Shown here: piece by piece, positions 23,265 to 35,901 of the stretch
Numbering within the stretch: the first letter of the stretch is position 1
How the letters are laid out: every line of letters starts with the position of its first letter
From: Phragmites australis
Lineage: Eukaryota; Streptophyta; Magnoliopsida; Poales; Poaceae
NCBI RefSeq assembly: GCF_958298935.1
Contig: NC_084941.1
Location: 12,188,001 to 12,252,000 of the forward strand
Reading direction: 5' to 3'
DNA: 64,000 bases
Position numbers and translations under genes: made by a program
Notes under the pieces: generated by a model
Database searches by the model: none
What the model saw: the letters and a program-made list of their open reading frames with translations, nothing else
What the model was told of the DNA's origin: nothing

Positions 23265-25334
23265 TTACACATGGTAATTGCGAAGGCTATCAGCATTCCA
23301 AGTATGCGGAATCTCTTCTCCTTCGAGAGTAGCTAGGTGATAAGACCCCAGCCTCTTTGCAATCTTGACCAGGAAAGGTCCATCCCACTTGATTTGGAGT
23401 TTTCCCATGGTCAAGGCATTTGGAAGCCTTCGGAGCACTAAGTCCCCCAAGATGAACTCCTTCAGAGATATGCTCTTGTGCCTCCATCTTCTTGTTTACT
23501 CCTAGTACTTCGACAGGTTTTCCACGGCCTGCATTCTCATTTCCTCTAGTGCATCTTTGGTTATCATCTCTTCATTTTGATCCGTCTCAGTTGTGACACG
23601 AAATGATTTGTTTTTACATTCCTCTAGAGTCATAGATTCTTTGCGGAAGAGCAAGCGAGACGGCGTGAAACCCGTTGGTCTTGTAGTTGTCGTCCTGATT
23701 GACCACAATACCTTCAGCAACTCTTCAACCCACTTTCCCTTCGGCAAACCTTGCAAGCGCTTTGCCACTCCTGTCAAGATGACGCCATTCGCTCTCTCCA
23801 CAACTTCATTCAACTGAGGATGGTACACTGAAGAGAAGTGGATTTTAATTTCCATGTCTTCGCAAATTTTTTTGAAGCCTTTACTATCGAATTGTGTCCC
23901 ATTGTCAACTGTTACTTCCTGAGGAACACCGAAATGACAGATGATGTTTTGTCATAAGAATTTTTATACATTTCTCGGCATTATCTTCGCCAACGGGAGC
24001 TGCCTCTACCCATTTGGAAAAGTACTCGATAGCCACTACCACGTAACGAAGGTTTTTTGGAGCAGTTGACAACTGTCCAATGATATCAATCCCCCAACGA
24101 GACAAAGACCAAACTGGCAGGATAAGTTGTATTACTAACGAATGTCTGCTTGAGCCCTTGGCCATGTATTGGCACTTTGCACAACTTCACACCATGTTCT
24201 CTGCATCAGAGATGGCCTTCGACCAATAGAATACTTGCCTAAAAGCCTTTCTGACAAGTGCCCGAGTACCAATGTGCGAGTCGTACAATCCTTCGTGTAT
24301 TTCCTTGAGCAAATTATGTCCTTCTGGCTCACCCTTCGGGTGTCGCTTCTGGCGTAGGAGGCCAAGCATTCTGCCATATGTCCCGGGAGCCCCTTTTGCC
24401 TTTACTAGAGTCTTTAGTTTGAGTTTTGGGATATGCACCAAAGCATTGGTGCATAAACTCCCATCTTATACAAGTTAGCCCCCATAATCTTGTAGTTTTG
24501 ACTCTTTGCATCATATGCTTTGCCTCCATGTGATCTTTGGGCTCGTAATGGCCTCGAAGGTAAGCCATTATGGAATAGAGCCAATCTTCACTGTCAATGA
24601 TGGTGACACTGCCTGTCACCTGCTGAGGGAAGCTAACGGCTATTGTCCTCAAAACATGATAAACGACATCTAGAGGGAGTGACAGACTTCGCACCGTAGC
24701 CTTGGCGAAGTCATCGGCCACTTGACGATGAACCCTAGGAAATGTTTCTCCATGCTTCGCACGACTGCCATGTACTTAGCCAGTTTTGACTCCTTTGCCT
24801 AGAATATTTTGTCTATTTGTCCTGCTACCACCTGAGAGTCTGTCTTGATCCCTTCTGGCGCCCAGAGCTCGTGCCTTACGAAGGTTGAGGTGAACAGCTT
24901 CATATTCTGCGACATTGTTTGTTGACTGAAAATCAAGTCTGGCTGTGTATTGCAGCTTCACACCCGAAGGTGAAGACACTACTGCTGCTGCGCCAACCCT
25001 TGAAGCTCCTCAAGCTCCATCACAATATATGACCCATATCGGGTCTATTGGTGTTTCTTCCAAGCCTTTGTTCTTTGGTGTCCAATCTACCATAAACTTC
25101 ACAAGGGCTTGTGATTTTATCGTTATCCTCACGATGAAGTTAGCATGAATGGTGTAAGCTTCGCGGCCCATTTTCCAATTCTTCTGGTGGCTTCTTGATT
25201 TTCAAACATATCACAAAGGGGTGTAGAAGTTGGCATTGTTATCTTGTGTGCAGTGAAGTAGTGCCGAAGCTTTCATGAAACCATCACCACCGCATATGCC
25301 ATTTTCCCATTTTAGAATAGAACTTCTTTAGCCC
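23265..25334 (-). pseudogene. Tat-like pol: RNase H remainder and integrase
   Basis: Read right to left. 24776-24979 has an RNase H-like stretch (LDFQSTNNVAEYEAV). 24187-24441 carries the integrase zinc-finger region (LLKEIHEGLYDSHIG). 23905-24165 starts the catalytic core (WGIDIIGQLSTAP, YFSKWVEAAPV), and 23502-23855 has its end (SSVYHPQLNEVVERANG, including the catalytic Glu). 23265-23450 resembles the C-terminal domain (LVLRRLPNALTMGKLQIKWD, GPFLVKI). Frames change between pieces and stops intervene, so there is no functional enzyme. The left end of the 1.5-kb insertion interrupts RNase H at 25334. Confidence 0.85.
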
Positions 25335-26834
25335 TTATGCTATGTATGTGATTTTGGTGATTAATGACAACATAGTCAATGGGACTAATATGTTTGTCAA
25401 GTATATATTTTAGTATGTTTTATGGATGCAATGCACGAAGAAGCCACCGCAGCCGAACTCAAGATTGATTGAATTGGACGAGTTCCGGACAAAATGACAG
25501 CATCGGATGGTCGGGTGTTTAGGGGTTGAACTCACCAGAGTATTTAGTCCAGAGGCAAAGTGAAGGTTGATGACTTCACTGGATAGTCTGGTGCTGTGTG
25601 TATTGAACTCACCGGAGCATTTATGCAGCAGAGTTACCTCGGGGCAAAAAGATTTGAAAGCACCGGATAATTCGGTGATGAAAGGTACAAAGCACTGAAG
25701 AATTTCTTACAGAGGCAATTATAAGTGCTGAAGAATGAAGATCAGTTGACCGGATTGTCTGGCGTTTGTATTGTGTACACCAGAGTATTATCACCAGAGT
25801 ATTTCTACTAGAGAAGGTGTCAGCTGTTGAAGGTTGAAGCTTAACTCATCAGATGTTCTAGTGTGAAGAGTGAACATCGGATGCTTACACCAGAATATTT
25901 CCAACAGCTAGTGCCACTTGTCAAATGACTAGCTACGAGTAGGGACCACATCGAATTGTCCGGTGTTCAGAGGAAGCAACACACCGAACTATCCGGTGTT
26001 AAGGAAAAATTCCGATCATTGGGCAACGGCTAATCCATAGGGTTGAGGCTATAAATACCCCTCCAACTCGGTCATTTGATGGAGCTGGAGTGTGCTGGAG
26101 TCTAGAGAAATACAAAGACACTTGAGAAGGCATCCAAGCCACTAAAGTGCTAAGAGTGATCATCCAAGGCAATTAGCATATAGATTAGGGAGTGATTAGT
26201 GCTATTAGGTCTAGAGATCAAGGAGTGATCCAAGCTTGTATCGAGAGGTGCGTCGACGCCTTAGAGTCTTGGTGACTCACCAACATTTTAGGCCTTGGTG
26301 GCTCAAGCTTGTTGACCCTCTAACTTGGTGTGGAGCGGCGACATGATGCTTGTACGAGGACGCGGAGATCCTTACCTTGGTGGCTCAAGCTCCAAAGTGA
26401 TCACAACAATAAGCGACCAAAAGAGAGGCTAGTGATGAGGCATTGACTTTGTGGTTTGATGGATCATCCGGCTTGAGGCCTTGCCTTTGTGGCTTGGTTG
26501 CTCAAGAGCTATGACTGGGTGCCGTTCGGGAGCATATCCTTGGTGGAGCTCCAACGTGGACTATGGGTGATATTTATGCCATTGATACCAAGGGATAAAA
26601 ATCACTTGGGTCGAGTTTGCTCTCTCTATCTTATTTATATTTTCGCATTTACATACTTGCAATTTACCTTGCTAGAGTAGGTTACAATCCTTTTGAGCGG
26701 TAGAGTAGACACACTAGATAAACCTATAGCGCATTTAGATAGAAATTGAGATAGGTTTATCTTCTATTGTTTTTGGAGCCATTAGTTTCTAAATATTCTA
26801 ATTTACCCCCTCTTAGAACGTCATCGATCCTCAC
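25335..26834 (+). mobile_element. LTR-like insertion (probable solo LTR) inside the Tat-like pol gene
   Basis: The insertion splits the RNase H region. Both sides carry the same 5 bp, AGCCC (25330-25334 and 26835-26839), and pol reads on across the gap if the 1500 bp is removed. It begins with gattttggtgattaatgaca, a phrase common at LTR starts in panicoid grasses. It contains repeated ccggat..tccggtg words and a TATA-like ggctataaatacccc at 26047 on the plus strand. No internal coding region is present, hence a solo LTR. The exact terminal TG/CA is not clean at either end, so the boundaries may be off by a few bases. Confidence 0.72.
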
Positions 26835-26839
26835 AGCCC

Positions 26840-28120
26840 TGCCAATGCCTCCAACATATAGTACACTAGAAATTATTGCAACTTCTCATTGAGTTGCTTT
26901 TCTTGCACAATTATGACACTTACCGCCGAAGGGGAAGTTGCTATGTAAAGAAATAATTCAACCTTCGGATCCAGGCTAGTCAAAGTTGTGAGCTCTGTCA
27001 AATACTCTTTCAGTTCGTTAAAAGCATTCTGTTTCTCCGCACTCCATCTGAAAGGGTTGAGGCCCTTGAGGGTTTTGAAGAAAGGCATGCTTCGCTCAAT
27101 AGGCTTGGCTATGAACAGCCTAGAGTTGCCAATTTTCCCATCAACCTCTGTGCCTCTCTTCTATTCTGCGGAGGCCTCATATCAAGTATTGCTTGGATTT
27201 TTTCAGGATTTACCTTGATACCTCTCTTCGACACCAAAAATCTCAGTAATCTCCATGAGCGCACACCAAATGCACATTTCAATTTTAATCTCGCACTTTG
27301 CAGATTGGCGAAAGTTTTCCGAAGGTCATACAAATAATCCTTCTCCTTGTTGCTCTTCATGACTATGTCGTCAACGTATGCAGACACATTTCTAGCTAAC
27401 TACATACTTAGCACAATTTGGACCAATCTGGCGAATGTTGCTCTGGCGTTCCTAAGGCTGAATGCCATTCTTACATGCAATATATTCTGAAGGAGGTTCT
27501 GAAACTTGTTTTTGCTTCATCCTCCTTCGCCATCTAGACCTGATGGTATCTAGAATATGCGTCTAGAAAGCTTAGCATCTCACAGCCAGCTGCGAAGTCC
27601 ACAAGCTGATTGATGCGTGACAAAGGAAAATCATCCTTCGGGCATTCTCTGTTTAAGTCTATGAAATCAACACACATTCTCTAACTAATGTTACTTTTCT
27701 TGACTAACACTGGGTTTGCTAACCACTCCGAATGCAGTGCTTCACGCACAACTCCGGTGTTGAGCAGTTTTTTTACCTCAGCCTTCACTGCTTCTTCTCT
27801 CTCTTTGGAAGTTTTCCAAAGCCTTTGCTTTTTTGGCTTCACATTCGGGTCAACATTCAGAGTATGCTCAATGATATTTCTACTGACCCATTGTATATCC
27901 TTCGGCATCCAGGTGAAGACATCCTCATTGTTGCGGAAAAATTCTAGCATCCTTCGTTTGACTTCTTCTGTCATTTTGGCTTTGATGACCATTGATCTTT
28001 TTGGCCTATCCTGACATAACAACACTTTCTTAGTTTGGCCCTCGGGCTTGGCCTTCGGCACTTTTTGTACCTACAACAAAGCTTCGACTTCATGGGACTT
28101 CGACAGTGGTTCTGTTACAA
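26840..28120 (-). pseudogene. Tat-like pol: reverse transcriptase and start of RNase H
   Basis: 27681-28061 encodes the N-terminal part (NNEDVFTWMPKDI, IEHTLNVDPNVKPKKQ, LLNTGVVREALHSEWLANPV). 27109-27387 has the palm motif YVDDIVMKS with both catalytic Asp residues, then GIKVNPEKIQAI. 26873-27088 gives the connection and early RNase H (PFRWSAEKQNAFNELKEYL). The stretch between 27388 and 27680 is out of frame or stopped. Motifs are still clear, but the gene is broken in several places. Confidence 0.88.
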
Positions 28121-28159
28121 CATAAATGTTGCAGTGGCCTAGAGTGTATCCCACTTCAA

Positions 28160-28520
28160 TTCCGTGGGCTACCTATTGATCTCCCAACATTGATATTATG
28201 CCTTCGAGGCCAGGCATCTTCATGCACATATAACCATGGTGCGGTACCGCGGTGAACTTGTTCAGCACCCCTCTTCCGAAGATGGCATTGTATGGATAGC
28301 TCATATCAACTACATCGAAGGTAATATCTTCTGTCCGAAAATTGGACCGTTCGCCGAAAGAGATTGGAATTTGTATCTTGCCCAAAGCATTGATTGTTTT
28401 TCCTCTGAATCCTAGCAATGGTGATCTGGCCTGCTGTAAGACACTTCGCTCCAGTCCCATCCTATCGAAGGCATCGTTGAAGATGATATCTGCCGAGCTT
28501 CCACAATCTATTAAGATACT
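28160..28520 (-). pseudogene. Tat-like pol: aspartic protease
   Basis: The minus strand reads DCGSSADII near 28485-28511, the retropepsin active-site motif with Cys in place of the usual Ser or Thr. [20 protein letters not shown] and [15 protein letters not shown] follow, typical of the protease that precedes plant gypsy reverse transcriptase. It is open across 28173-28460 and beyond upstream. It sits between gag and reverse transcriptase, as expected. Confidence 0.82.
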
Positions 28521-28559
28521 ATGGACCTCACTTTTTTAGATGTTAGTAGCGATGAAAAA

Positions 28560-30230
28560 AGTATATATGTGTGGGTAATCCAAAACCCTCATGTCCTCCT
28601 GTGAGAATGTGATGGGGACATGAGACCACTTCGAACGGATGTAGGGAGGGTTTACACTGACATGGTTAACCCTTCACACATACTCTTTTCGTTGTCTCTT
28701 GGACTTAATTTCTGGATTTGAGCCACCAGTGATTGCCAAAACCACGTTCAACCCATGGCTTATTGTGTTCACTGATCTGCTAGTTTCTGGTGAGGCTTCG
28801 ATTGCAAGCCTTGGCGGAGGGGGTGGGAGTGATACTTCAAAAGCCATTGATTGACCATAAGATTGGACTGGTGGAGCTGAAGGTGCTGGGACATATGGCT
28901 CCATCTAAGCCATTGATCACCATTTAGAAGAAAACATTGAAGGGTTTGGCTCATGAGCTTGAGTCTAGGTCTGCTAAAACTGCCACACGTTGCACAGCCT
29001 ATATGGCGCGGCATGATGCAATACCCTGGCATAATCGAAGGGCTGCTTCCCCAGACTTTCCTTCATGGCTACAACATATGGACACTGCTTTATCATATGG
29101 CCAGCACCTTCACCATGTAACTCACAATACAACATGCTTGGGTCACGCGAAGCTCATCCTCCTCGACCACCTTGACCTCCATGACCTCTACCGCTTCGGC
29201 CTCCGTGAGATCCACCTCTATGGGCCTCGACGACCTCTATGAAGGCATCTTCTGAACTGGCTTCTATCTAGTTAACTTCTTTTTGTTTGGAGTTATGCCC
29301 AAAGGCCTTGTTCTTCTTTGAGTGCTTCAGAATGTCCTTTGGTTGGCCAACATTTGTTTCCTTATTTGAGGGGTATGTCTTTGATGTTTTTGACACTGTC
29401 ATTTCGCTTTTCCATCGATGATGGTCAACCTCAGACTTTGCATACTCCTTCATTTTGTTGAAGAGTTCATGGACACTCCGCGACCTCTTGCGCGTCAACT
29501 TTCCTTCTAACAAACCTCCTTTAATGCCTTGAATAGTGACATCAATAATCATTTCCTCGCTCAGGCCCTTCGCCTAACAGCGCACATGTATGAAGCGGCG
29601 CATATAGTGTTTCAATGACTCTGTCGGCTATTGTTTTACTACGAAGAGGTCTCTGGCTGTGATCTTCTCAGCTTGATTGCCTTAGAAGTTGTAGAAAAGG
29701 ACATCACACAACTACTCCCATGAGTATATAGACCCCGGAGGTAAGGCGGAATACCAAGATCTTGCTATCCCTTTTATCGTCAGCACAAAGGCCTTCTCCA
29801 ACGTTGAGTCGTCCCCACCGGTAGATTTAACTGCCGCTTCAAAACTCATGACGAATTCCTTTGGGTATGATTCTCCATCGAACATAACCACTCTTGACAT
29901 CTTGAAACCCAAAGGCCATGGTTGGTTCTGCAAGCCAATGAAGAGTGGTGATTCTAAACCGCCTGCGCACAACCTATGCCGAAGATCGTGCACATGTCAT
30001 ATTGTAAATGCTGACGAAGGGGTGATGACATTCTGTGCTTCTTTGCCCTCTCGTTGTAGCATGTTAATTTGCTCCTGCATTTGCTCCAGAGTTCTTCTGG
30101 CTTCTTTTGCTCTTTGAAGATATTCAGCCGCCTTTCGACTCGCTTCCAAGCTCTCTACCATACGCTTCTTTTGTGCGATTTGTCTCTCTAGGTCCTCAGC
30201 TTCTAGGCACATAGCTCCTCTGCTTCGGTT
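28560..30230 (-). pseudogene. Tat-like gag
   Basis: A coiled-coil start at 29997-30212 (QIAQKKRMVESLEASRKAA) leads into the retrotransposon gag core (FDGESYPKEFVMSFEAAVKS, IARSWYSALPPGSIYSW). A basic, low-complexity part follows, then a Pro-rich linker near 28674-28904. In-frame stops at about 29710 and in the next 200 bp fall where relatives have Gln, consistent with C-to-T decay. No intact CCHC zinc knuckle was found. Confidence 0.8.
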
Positions 30231-30617
30231 TCTTCTTCTTCATCGCCGTACTCCTCAGTTGTTCGAAGTCCTAAACATGAGGGGTCTTCCCCCTCCCAAC
30301 TGTCAAAGCTTCAAAACAAGAGCAAAGGCCTTCCTCAACCCTTCGCATCGAGGCCTTTTCACCTTCCCAGTAAGTTGGGTCTTTATAGTTTCAACCCTCG
30401 CCATCAGTCACCGCAGCCGCCTCGAGTTCTTCTTCTTAGACCTCTTCGTCTGCCTCGACCACGGTGATGTTCGGCTCCATAGCTGCTGAAGGGTTGGTCA
30501 TGGTGGCGCCCTCTCTGGAAGCTATTGCATCTAGTGCAACAATTCTTCGATGCCCTTTGACTTTTTCTTGGGTGGCATGACTTCGCAATCCGCTCGATCC
30601 CCACAGATGGCACCACC

Positions 30618-31314
30618 TGTTAGAAACTTTCATAACCGACCAAGGAATGGGCCTTCAGTCACTGGACTAGTCCGAAGGCAAGGTGAGAGACACTCACTGA
30701 ATGGAGAACTGTGTAGTGTAATTAATGTCACCCGTCTTTTCGGTTACAGTGTAACCCTATTTATAGGCCGTACCCAACCACTCTCTGTTACAATGTACAA
30801 TAATACTCCTCTAACTGTCACATTCATGTCATATTCGTGGGCAATAAGGCATTATTCCTAAGTACATCTGTCCTATTTACAATTATACCCTTCTAGATCC
30901 TTGGTTGCGAGCATCGGTTTCACCTCTATCACACTCCCAAAGGTCTACGGCCGATAGCACCTTCGGGGCACCCTTGATCGTCTTCCTCACGGCCCCATGT
31001 GATGGTCCTCGCCTTGCCTCCCAAGGCTCACTGAGGGCTTCGCCCACAACAACGCCTTTGACATCCCTTCAGTTGACTCCCTTACGAAGCCCACCGGAGA
31101 TCTTCAGTCAACTTCCGAAGGCCCATCAATGGCTTCACCGATACCGGCATCTGGACACACTTGGGTGGCGCCGAGCGTCCGCAAATTACCTTTGGCAAGT
31201 CCAAAGGGTTCATGCAACATGTCAAAACCACAACAACCGTAAACTGTTAGTAAGCAGTGGTCGCAGAGGTCGTTGATCCTTTTTCGAAGGGGCCTATGAA
31301 ACCATCCCACAACA
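30618..31314 (-). repeat. 5' LTR of the Tat-like element (right copy)
   Basis: A 697-bp LTR from TGTTAGAAAC to CCCACAACA. It is the intact-length counterpart of the left LTR and lacks the MITE. Substitutions between the copies are frequent by eye, so the insertion is not very recent. Confidence 0.9.
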
Positions 31315-31319
31315 GATAA

Positions 31320-31878
31320 AAACTTGTCTGGTTCCAAATTTTAGTGTTTGGTTAACTGCCTTTTCTTTTGGTTGCTCTCCAAATAGTGAGTTAGATATCA
31401 CATTGTTCTGTTAGACTATTTTATTTTTGAAAAAAAAATCATGAAGCAAAACTTATGGTTGCCCTCAAAATAGCGGAGAACATCGTTTAGTTACTAACTG
31501 TGTCGACTTAAGAAGTCTCCACCATTGAGTGACAGAATTTATGAACAATAATTCTATTTAGCAATTGGGTCACAAAAGTTTTCTCACAACTACATTTTTT
31601 TTTCAAAAAAGATTAGCACACCATAACGCATACAATCGCAAACTTGCATTGAGTTTTATACATCAGTTAACCCTAAAATTTTTAAGTGGTGGGCAATATA
31701 CTCATACAAACTAATAGCTCCTATTGCGTGGTCTACTAATCTTTCTGTAGACTCCAGATTGGCAAAGGATTTAATAGCACTGCATTTGATAGATATGCTT
31801 CATCATCCTCTAAATGCACAAGTTTATAGGAACACCATCTTTGACCTCTTGTAGACCCCTTGTTAATATAAAGGACTG
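31320..31878. other. AT-rich intergenic DNA, nothing recognised
   Basis: No exon chain, repeat or transposon boundary was found between the gypsy target duplication and the next MITE. Confidence 0.5.
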
Positions 31879-32133
31879 CTCCCTCCGGTTTTAAATATAT
31901 GACGTTTTTGTCAAAATCTAGTTAAACTTTTAAAATTTTGATTATCAATAGTTTCTAAAATATTTATTTTGGAAATCTAACAATATAATATTATAAAAAT
32001 ATTTTTCAAAATAAATCTACACGTGTAATTTTTATGTTTTCAAAATAAATATTTTAGAAGCTATTGACAGTTAAAATTTTAAAAATTCGATCGGATTTTA
32101 ATCAAAATGTCATATATTTAAAATTGGAGGGAG
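31879..32133. mobile_element. Stowaway-like MITE upstream of MOB1
   Basis: The ends CTCCCTCCGGTTTTAAATAT and (complement) CTCCCTCCAATTTTAAATAT are inverted repeats that extend for about 40 bp with few mismatches. TA follows the right end; the left flank is TG, so one target base has changed. It is 255 bp long. It lies about 480 bp upstream of the MOB1 start codon. Confidence 0.87.
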
Positions 32134-32482
32134 TAACAGTAATCCAATTATCCAAATCATGGACGCTAAAAATAATGAGAGAGAGGTTGGTCAGAGGAGA
32201 GAAAAAGAGGCAGCAGCCAGGCTGGCCAAAGGAGGAGCGGTGGTTGAGATTAACCTCTCCGCCCTAAGACCCCGCCAAACACCATCTAAAATAACACCAC
32301 CACCATCTCAACCAACACCAGCAGCAACAAGGAGCAAGAATATCACTTATAAAAAAGGAGTAAGAATAACAAAATCAAAAGGAGGGGAGAGGAGCTGCGG
32401 ACGAGAGAATAGAAATCTTCACGGCGACCCTTTCCTGCCTATTTCAGAGAAGAGGGGAGGAGAACTCGAGAAGAGGGACAGC

Positions 32483-32524
<42 letters not shown>

Positions 32525-32613
32525 CGAACATATCTGATTCTGTTGCAACCCCAGTCCCTTCTCCTGTCAGGAATTCCCTGCCCAGTTTCTTGATCGGGTG
32601 GTGAAGGGAAGAC
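32134..32613 (+). promoter_or_regulatory. MOB1 promoter and 5' leader with a (GA)n tract
   Basis: The stretch is A- and GA-rich and ends in a (ga)n microsatellite at about 32488-32520, some 95 bp before the ATG. Such GA/CT tracts are common in plant leaders and are bound by BBR/BPC proteins; whether this one is transcribed is inference. No clear TATA box was seen. Confidence 0.5.
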
Positions 32614-34893
32614 ATGAGTCTCTTCGGCCTTGGAAGCAAGTATGACTTGTTCTTAGTTCTTGTCCTGTCCAATTGATCTTCTTCTTCTTCTTCCAGTTCA
32701 ATGTGCCCTATAAGCATGTCGTTCTTCTTGTTATGTATCGCTATTTTCCCTCCAAATCTTTTCCTGGTCTCAAGAACTCGCCCTCATAGTTTCTTTCGAA
32801 ATCTTGTTTTGTAATGGTGGGATGAGATTCAGGTACATGTGGAAGATGTTGTATTTGTGATCATAAAAACCCACAGAAAAGACAGGAAAAAGAGAAAGGG
32901 AGGAGGAACAAGAAAATTATTTTGACCTAGGGAGCAATAAGGCTTTTTGCATGTTCTAATTGCTGGAATTTTGAGCCCTTTTTTAGGATTTTTTTTGAGT
33001 TTTTCTTTTATGAGTCCGTTTTTAGGAAAATTGTTTTGAGTCCTATAAGTCCTTTTTTTCTTTTTATGTTTTGCATTGACTCAAGTTAACAGCACACTAG
33101 AATTCTGGAATGCTTGCCTGTTATTCTCTTGTAGTCCTGTTCAGTTGTACGTATGTGATCAATCTTTCTTGAATTTGGTTTATGGCAGGAATCAGAAGAC
33201 GTTTAGGCCTAAGAAGAATGCACCTTCCGGAAATAAGGTAGGCAGTTGTCGGCTAAAGATTAATATCTTGTTTTAAACAATGCAATTAGTCTCTTGCTTT
33301 CATATTTTTATTTTTTTTCCAAACAATGTTTTCATACTTTTGATGGGACCTTTTTCCATACTTGCGATCATAAACTCCTCGCAATGGTTTCCGACAAAAA
33401 ATAGCAAAGAAAAAAAAAGGATGCAGCAGCTCAAAATGTCATATCAAAGTTAAGAATTAAACATTTAGAGTATCCAATAAGACAGCCAGACTTATACAAT
33501 AGAACATTGTACCGACTACTGACACAATAGAACATTAGATTTTAGCAAGATGCAGACCATTGTTCCTTCTCGTCAATAGAGTGTGGAGGGGCTTGAGGGT
33601 TGAGGCATTTGTTTCTCCTTTTGTGGTTTGTGTTCAATACAGGGTGTGCAGCTGAAAAAGCACATTGATGCAACCTTAGGAAGTGGAAATTTGAGGGATG
33701 CGGTTCGGTTGCCGCCTGGAGAGGATCTTAATGAATGGCTAGCTGTTAATAGTGAGTCTCTAATCGCCATCTCATCTTAGAAGAAAAAAAATCATACCAT
33801 GCAATTGCCTCTGCACGTCCTAATAACCTGGTTGTTGCTTTGTTGCAGCTGTTGATTTCTTCAACCAGGTGAACATCTTATACGGCACTCTGATGGAGTT
33901 CTGCACACCAGCTACGTGCCCAACAATGTCAGCCGGACCCAAGTAAGATGCATGCCTCTTTGAGACAGACATGTGGTTTCTAGTTTCGACCGTGAAACTC
34001 TGAACTTTGTTCGCAAGCGTTTTCAACCGGTGACTACCAAAATTTTCAGGTTTGAGTACAGATGGGCTGATGGGGTGCAGATCAAGAAACCGATCGAGGT
34101 TTCAGCGCCAAAATATGTCGAGTATTTGATGGACTGGATTGAGACCCAGCTTGATGATGAATCCATCTTCCCACAGAAACTCGGTACTTTAACATATCAT
34201 AAGATACAAACTGGTTCAGAAATGCATTTATCAGTTTAACTCGGTGTCAGGAGTATGACTTCTTGTTTTGTGGATTGATTAATTTTAACTCCATGCAGGA
34301 ACTCCTTTCCCGCTAAATTTTCGGGAAGTTGTGAAGACAATATTCAAGCGTCTTTTCCGTGTTTATGCTCACATCTACCACTCACATTTTCAGAAGATTG
34401 TGAACCTCAAGGAAGAAGCGCACCTTAACACCTGCTTCAAGCATTTTACATTGTTCACCTGGGTAAATTGCCTCTTGATCTACCTTTATTTCCCCTGCTT
34501 TAGTGAGCATATACGATATATTTTGTTCAGTAGAAGAACATATTCCGATTAGTTACTTATTTCAGTATTTGGAGCTGATAAAAAAGAATTTCATTTTGTT
34601 GAAAAGGGATGAATTTTAAACTGAAATGTAAACTGTGATATATAACTTATAATTTCCGTTCTTTGCATGATGCCATCTCATCATGCATTTTGTTTGGCCT
34701 GCTAGTGAGTGTGACATTATTTTTACCAGAACAATTCTTGGTATATGCCGATCACGTTAATTGAATGAATTATCACTTAATTCTGGTCCTTGTTTTGAAT
34801 CTTCTGTTCTTTGTGCAGGAATTCAAGTTGATTGACAAGGCTGAGCTTGCGCCGCTCATTGATCTAATTGAGTCCATTGTTTCAGTTTGCTAA
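32614..34893 (+). CDS. MOB1: MOB kinase activator-like 1
   Basis: A co-activator of NDR/LATS-type kinases, linked in plants to cell division and growth. Seven exons: 32614-32639, 33189-33237, 33643-33751, 33849-33942, 34050-34183, 34299-34462, 34819-34893 (216 aa, the usual MOB1 length). The protein starts [18 protein letters not shown] and carries the conserved [20 protein letters not shown] and [19 protein letters not shown] blocks. The zinc ligands are in place: Cys80 and Cys85 ([10 protein letters not shown]) with His162 and His167 (HIYHSH). All introns are GT-AG and phases agree. The last exon ([20 protein letters not shown]) ends VSVC, slightly different from the rice protein as I remember it. 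No breaks were seen; it is probably functional. Confidence 0.95.
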
Positions 34894-35475
34894 GATGTCA
34901 TCTAGGAATGTTGGGACCCCCCCTCCAGCCCTGTTTTGCCTTGGTTTGGGTACATAAAAGTGTGCAGAAAAGAGTGAGAGTAAGGCCAAAAGAATGGCCA
35001 AAGTAGTTTTTTTTTTCTTCTTGTTGTATTGTTTTTTGCGTCTGCTCCGTGAATATGAGACCAGACGATGCTTGTCTTATGAACCCCTGGAGAAACAATT
35101 TAGGGGCTAGATGAGATTGTTCTTGCTTCTCTGATATTTTGTGCTGCACCTTTATTCTCTTAATTCGCTCCCGTAACCTAACCATGCTGAATTGCTGATG
35201 TAACTAGTTTGCAACTAGCAAACATTTGTGTATACTAACAGAAAACTTTGTTCATTGGTTCATCTATAATTTTTTCCGCGCTACATCGATGCATCTTCAG
35301 CCGAAAGCCAATGAACCTTTTTCCTCTGACAAAACTTATCTCCAATTGTGCTTGGACATTGCATTTTGTGGACATAGGATATGTAAAACTAGTCTTCAGT
35401 GAGCATGTAATTGTAAATACGCAATTCCATCTTTCTGTTACTGGTACTGAGATAGCAATAATAAAGTTGGTTATC
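34894..35475 (+). other. Probable MOB1 3' UTR and downstream flank
   Basis: Non-coding and AT-rich. A canonical AATAAA lies at 35460-35465, about 570 bp after the stop; the real polyadenylation site could be nearer. Confidence 0.4.
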
Positions 35476-35901
35476 TGAGGCAGAAATACTTTGGAGTTTC
35501 AGAAAGTTCTGCAAGACTTTTTATGGGAAACGGAAACACTATTCCACAATGAAACACCCATTTTTCTACAACAAAGTCCAGACGTAAGCCTAAAACCAGA
35601 TTTCCTGATCTGAATAAAGCGCCAAAAAAAGTTTGTCCCAAAAAAACCGATTTCATATACATAAGACCCCGACGTCGCGGCCGGGAGGGGAGGGCGGACC
35701 AATGCCGGTGAGGCGCATGAATGGTAGCCCATCGGGGCGGAGGGCGAGGGCCTAGTCACCTGGATAAGGGTGAGACCGTGGGACACTAGACGCCCTGCAC
35801 GGCTACGCGAGGTTTAACTGCTAAAGTTGATGATGTGGACGTGGGCACAGCCTTGGACAACCTCGAGGATAAGGAGGAGGACGGACGGGAGAAACAAGAG
35901 G

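Larger units (their letters stand above)
18341..31314 (-). mobile_element. Ty3/gypsy LTR retrotransposon, Tat-like lineage, decayed
   Basis: Two LTRs (18341-19281 and 30618-31314) run from TGTT to ACAACA, with a perfect 5-bp target duplication GATAA at 18336-18340 and 31315-31319. Gag, protease, reverse transcriptase, RNase H and integrase read right to left, the gypsy order, so the 5' LTR is the right one. The primer-binding region next to it reads TGGTGCCATCTGTGGGG on the minus strand, and a G-rich polypurine tract (GGGGGGGGGGCTGC) abuts the left LTR. An opposite-strand ORF between integrase and the 3' LTR points to the Tat group (Grande, RIRE2, Retand). Many in-frame stops show the copy is dead. 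At 13 kb it includes a 1.5-kb secondary insertion and a MITE. Confidence 0.9.

Noticed and set aside
24945..25148. Plus-strand frame in the gypsy pol region
   Set aside because: It is antisense to RNase H coding sequence and has no domain.
32488..32520. (GA)n run as a CRISPR-like or structured repeat
   Set aside because: It is a plain dinucleotide microsatellite; there are no spacers.
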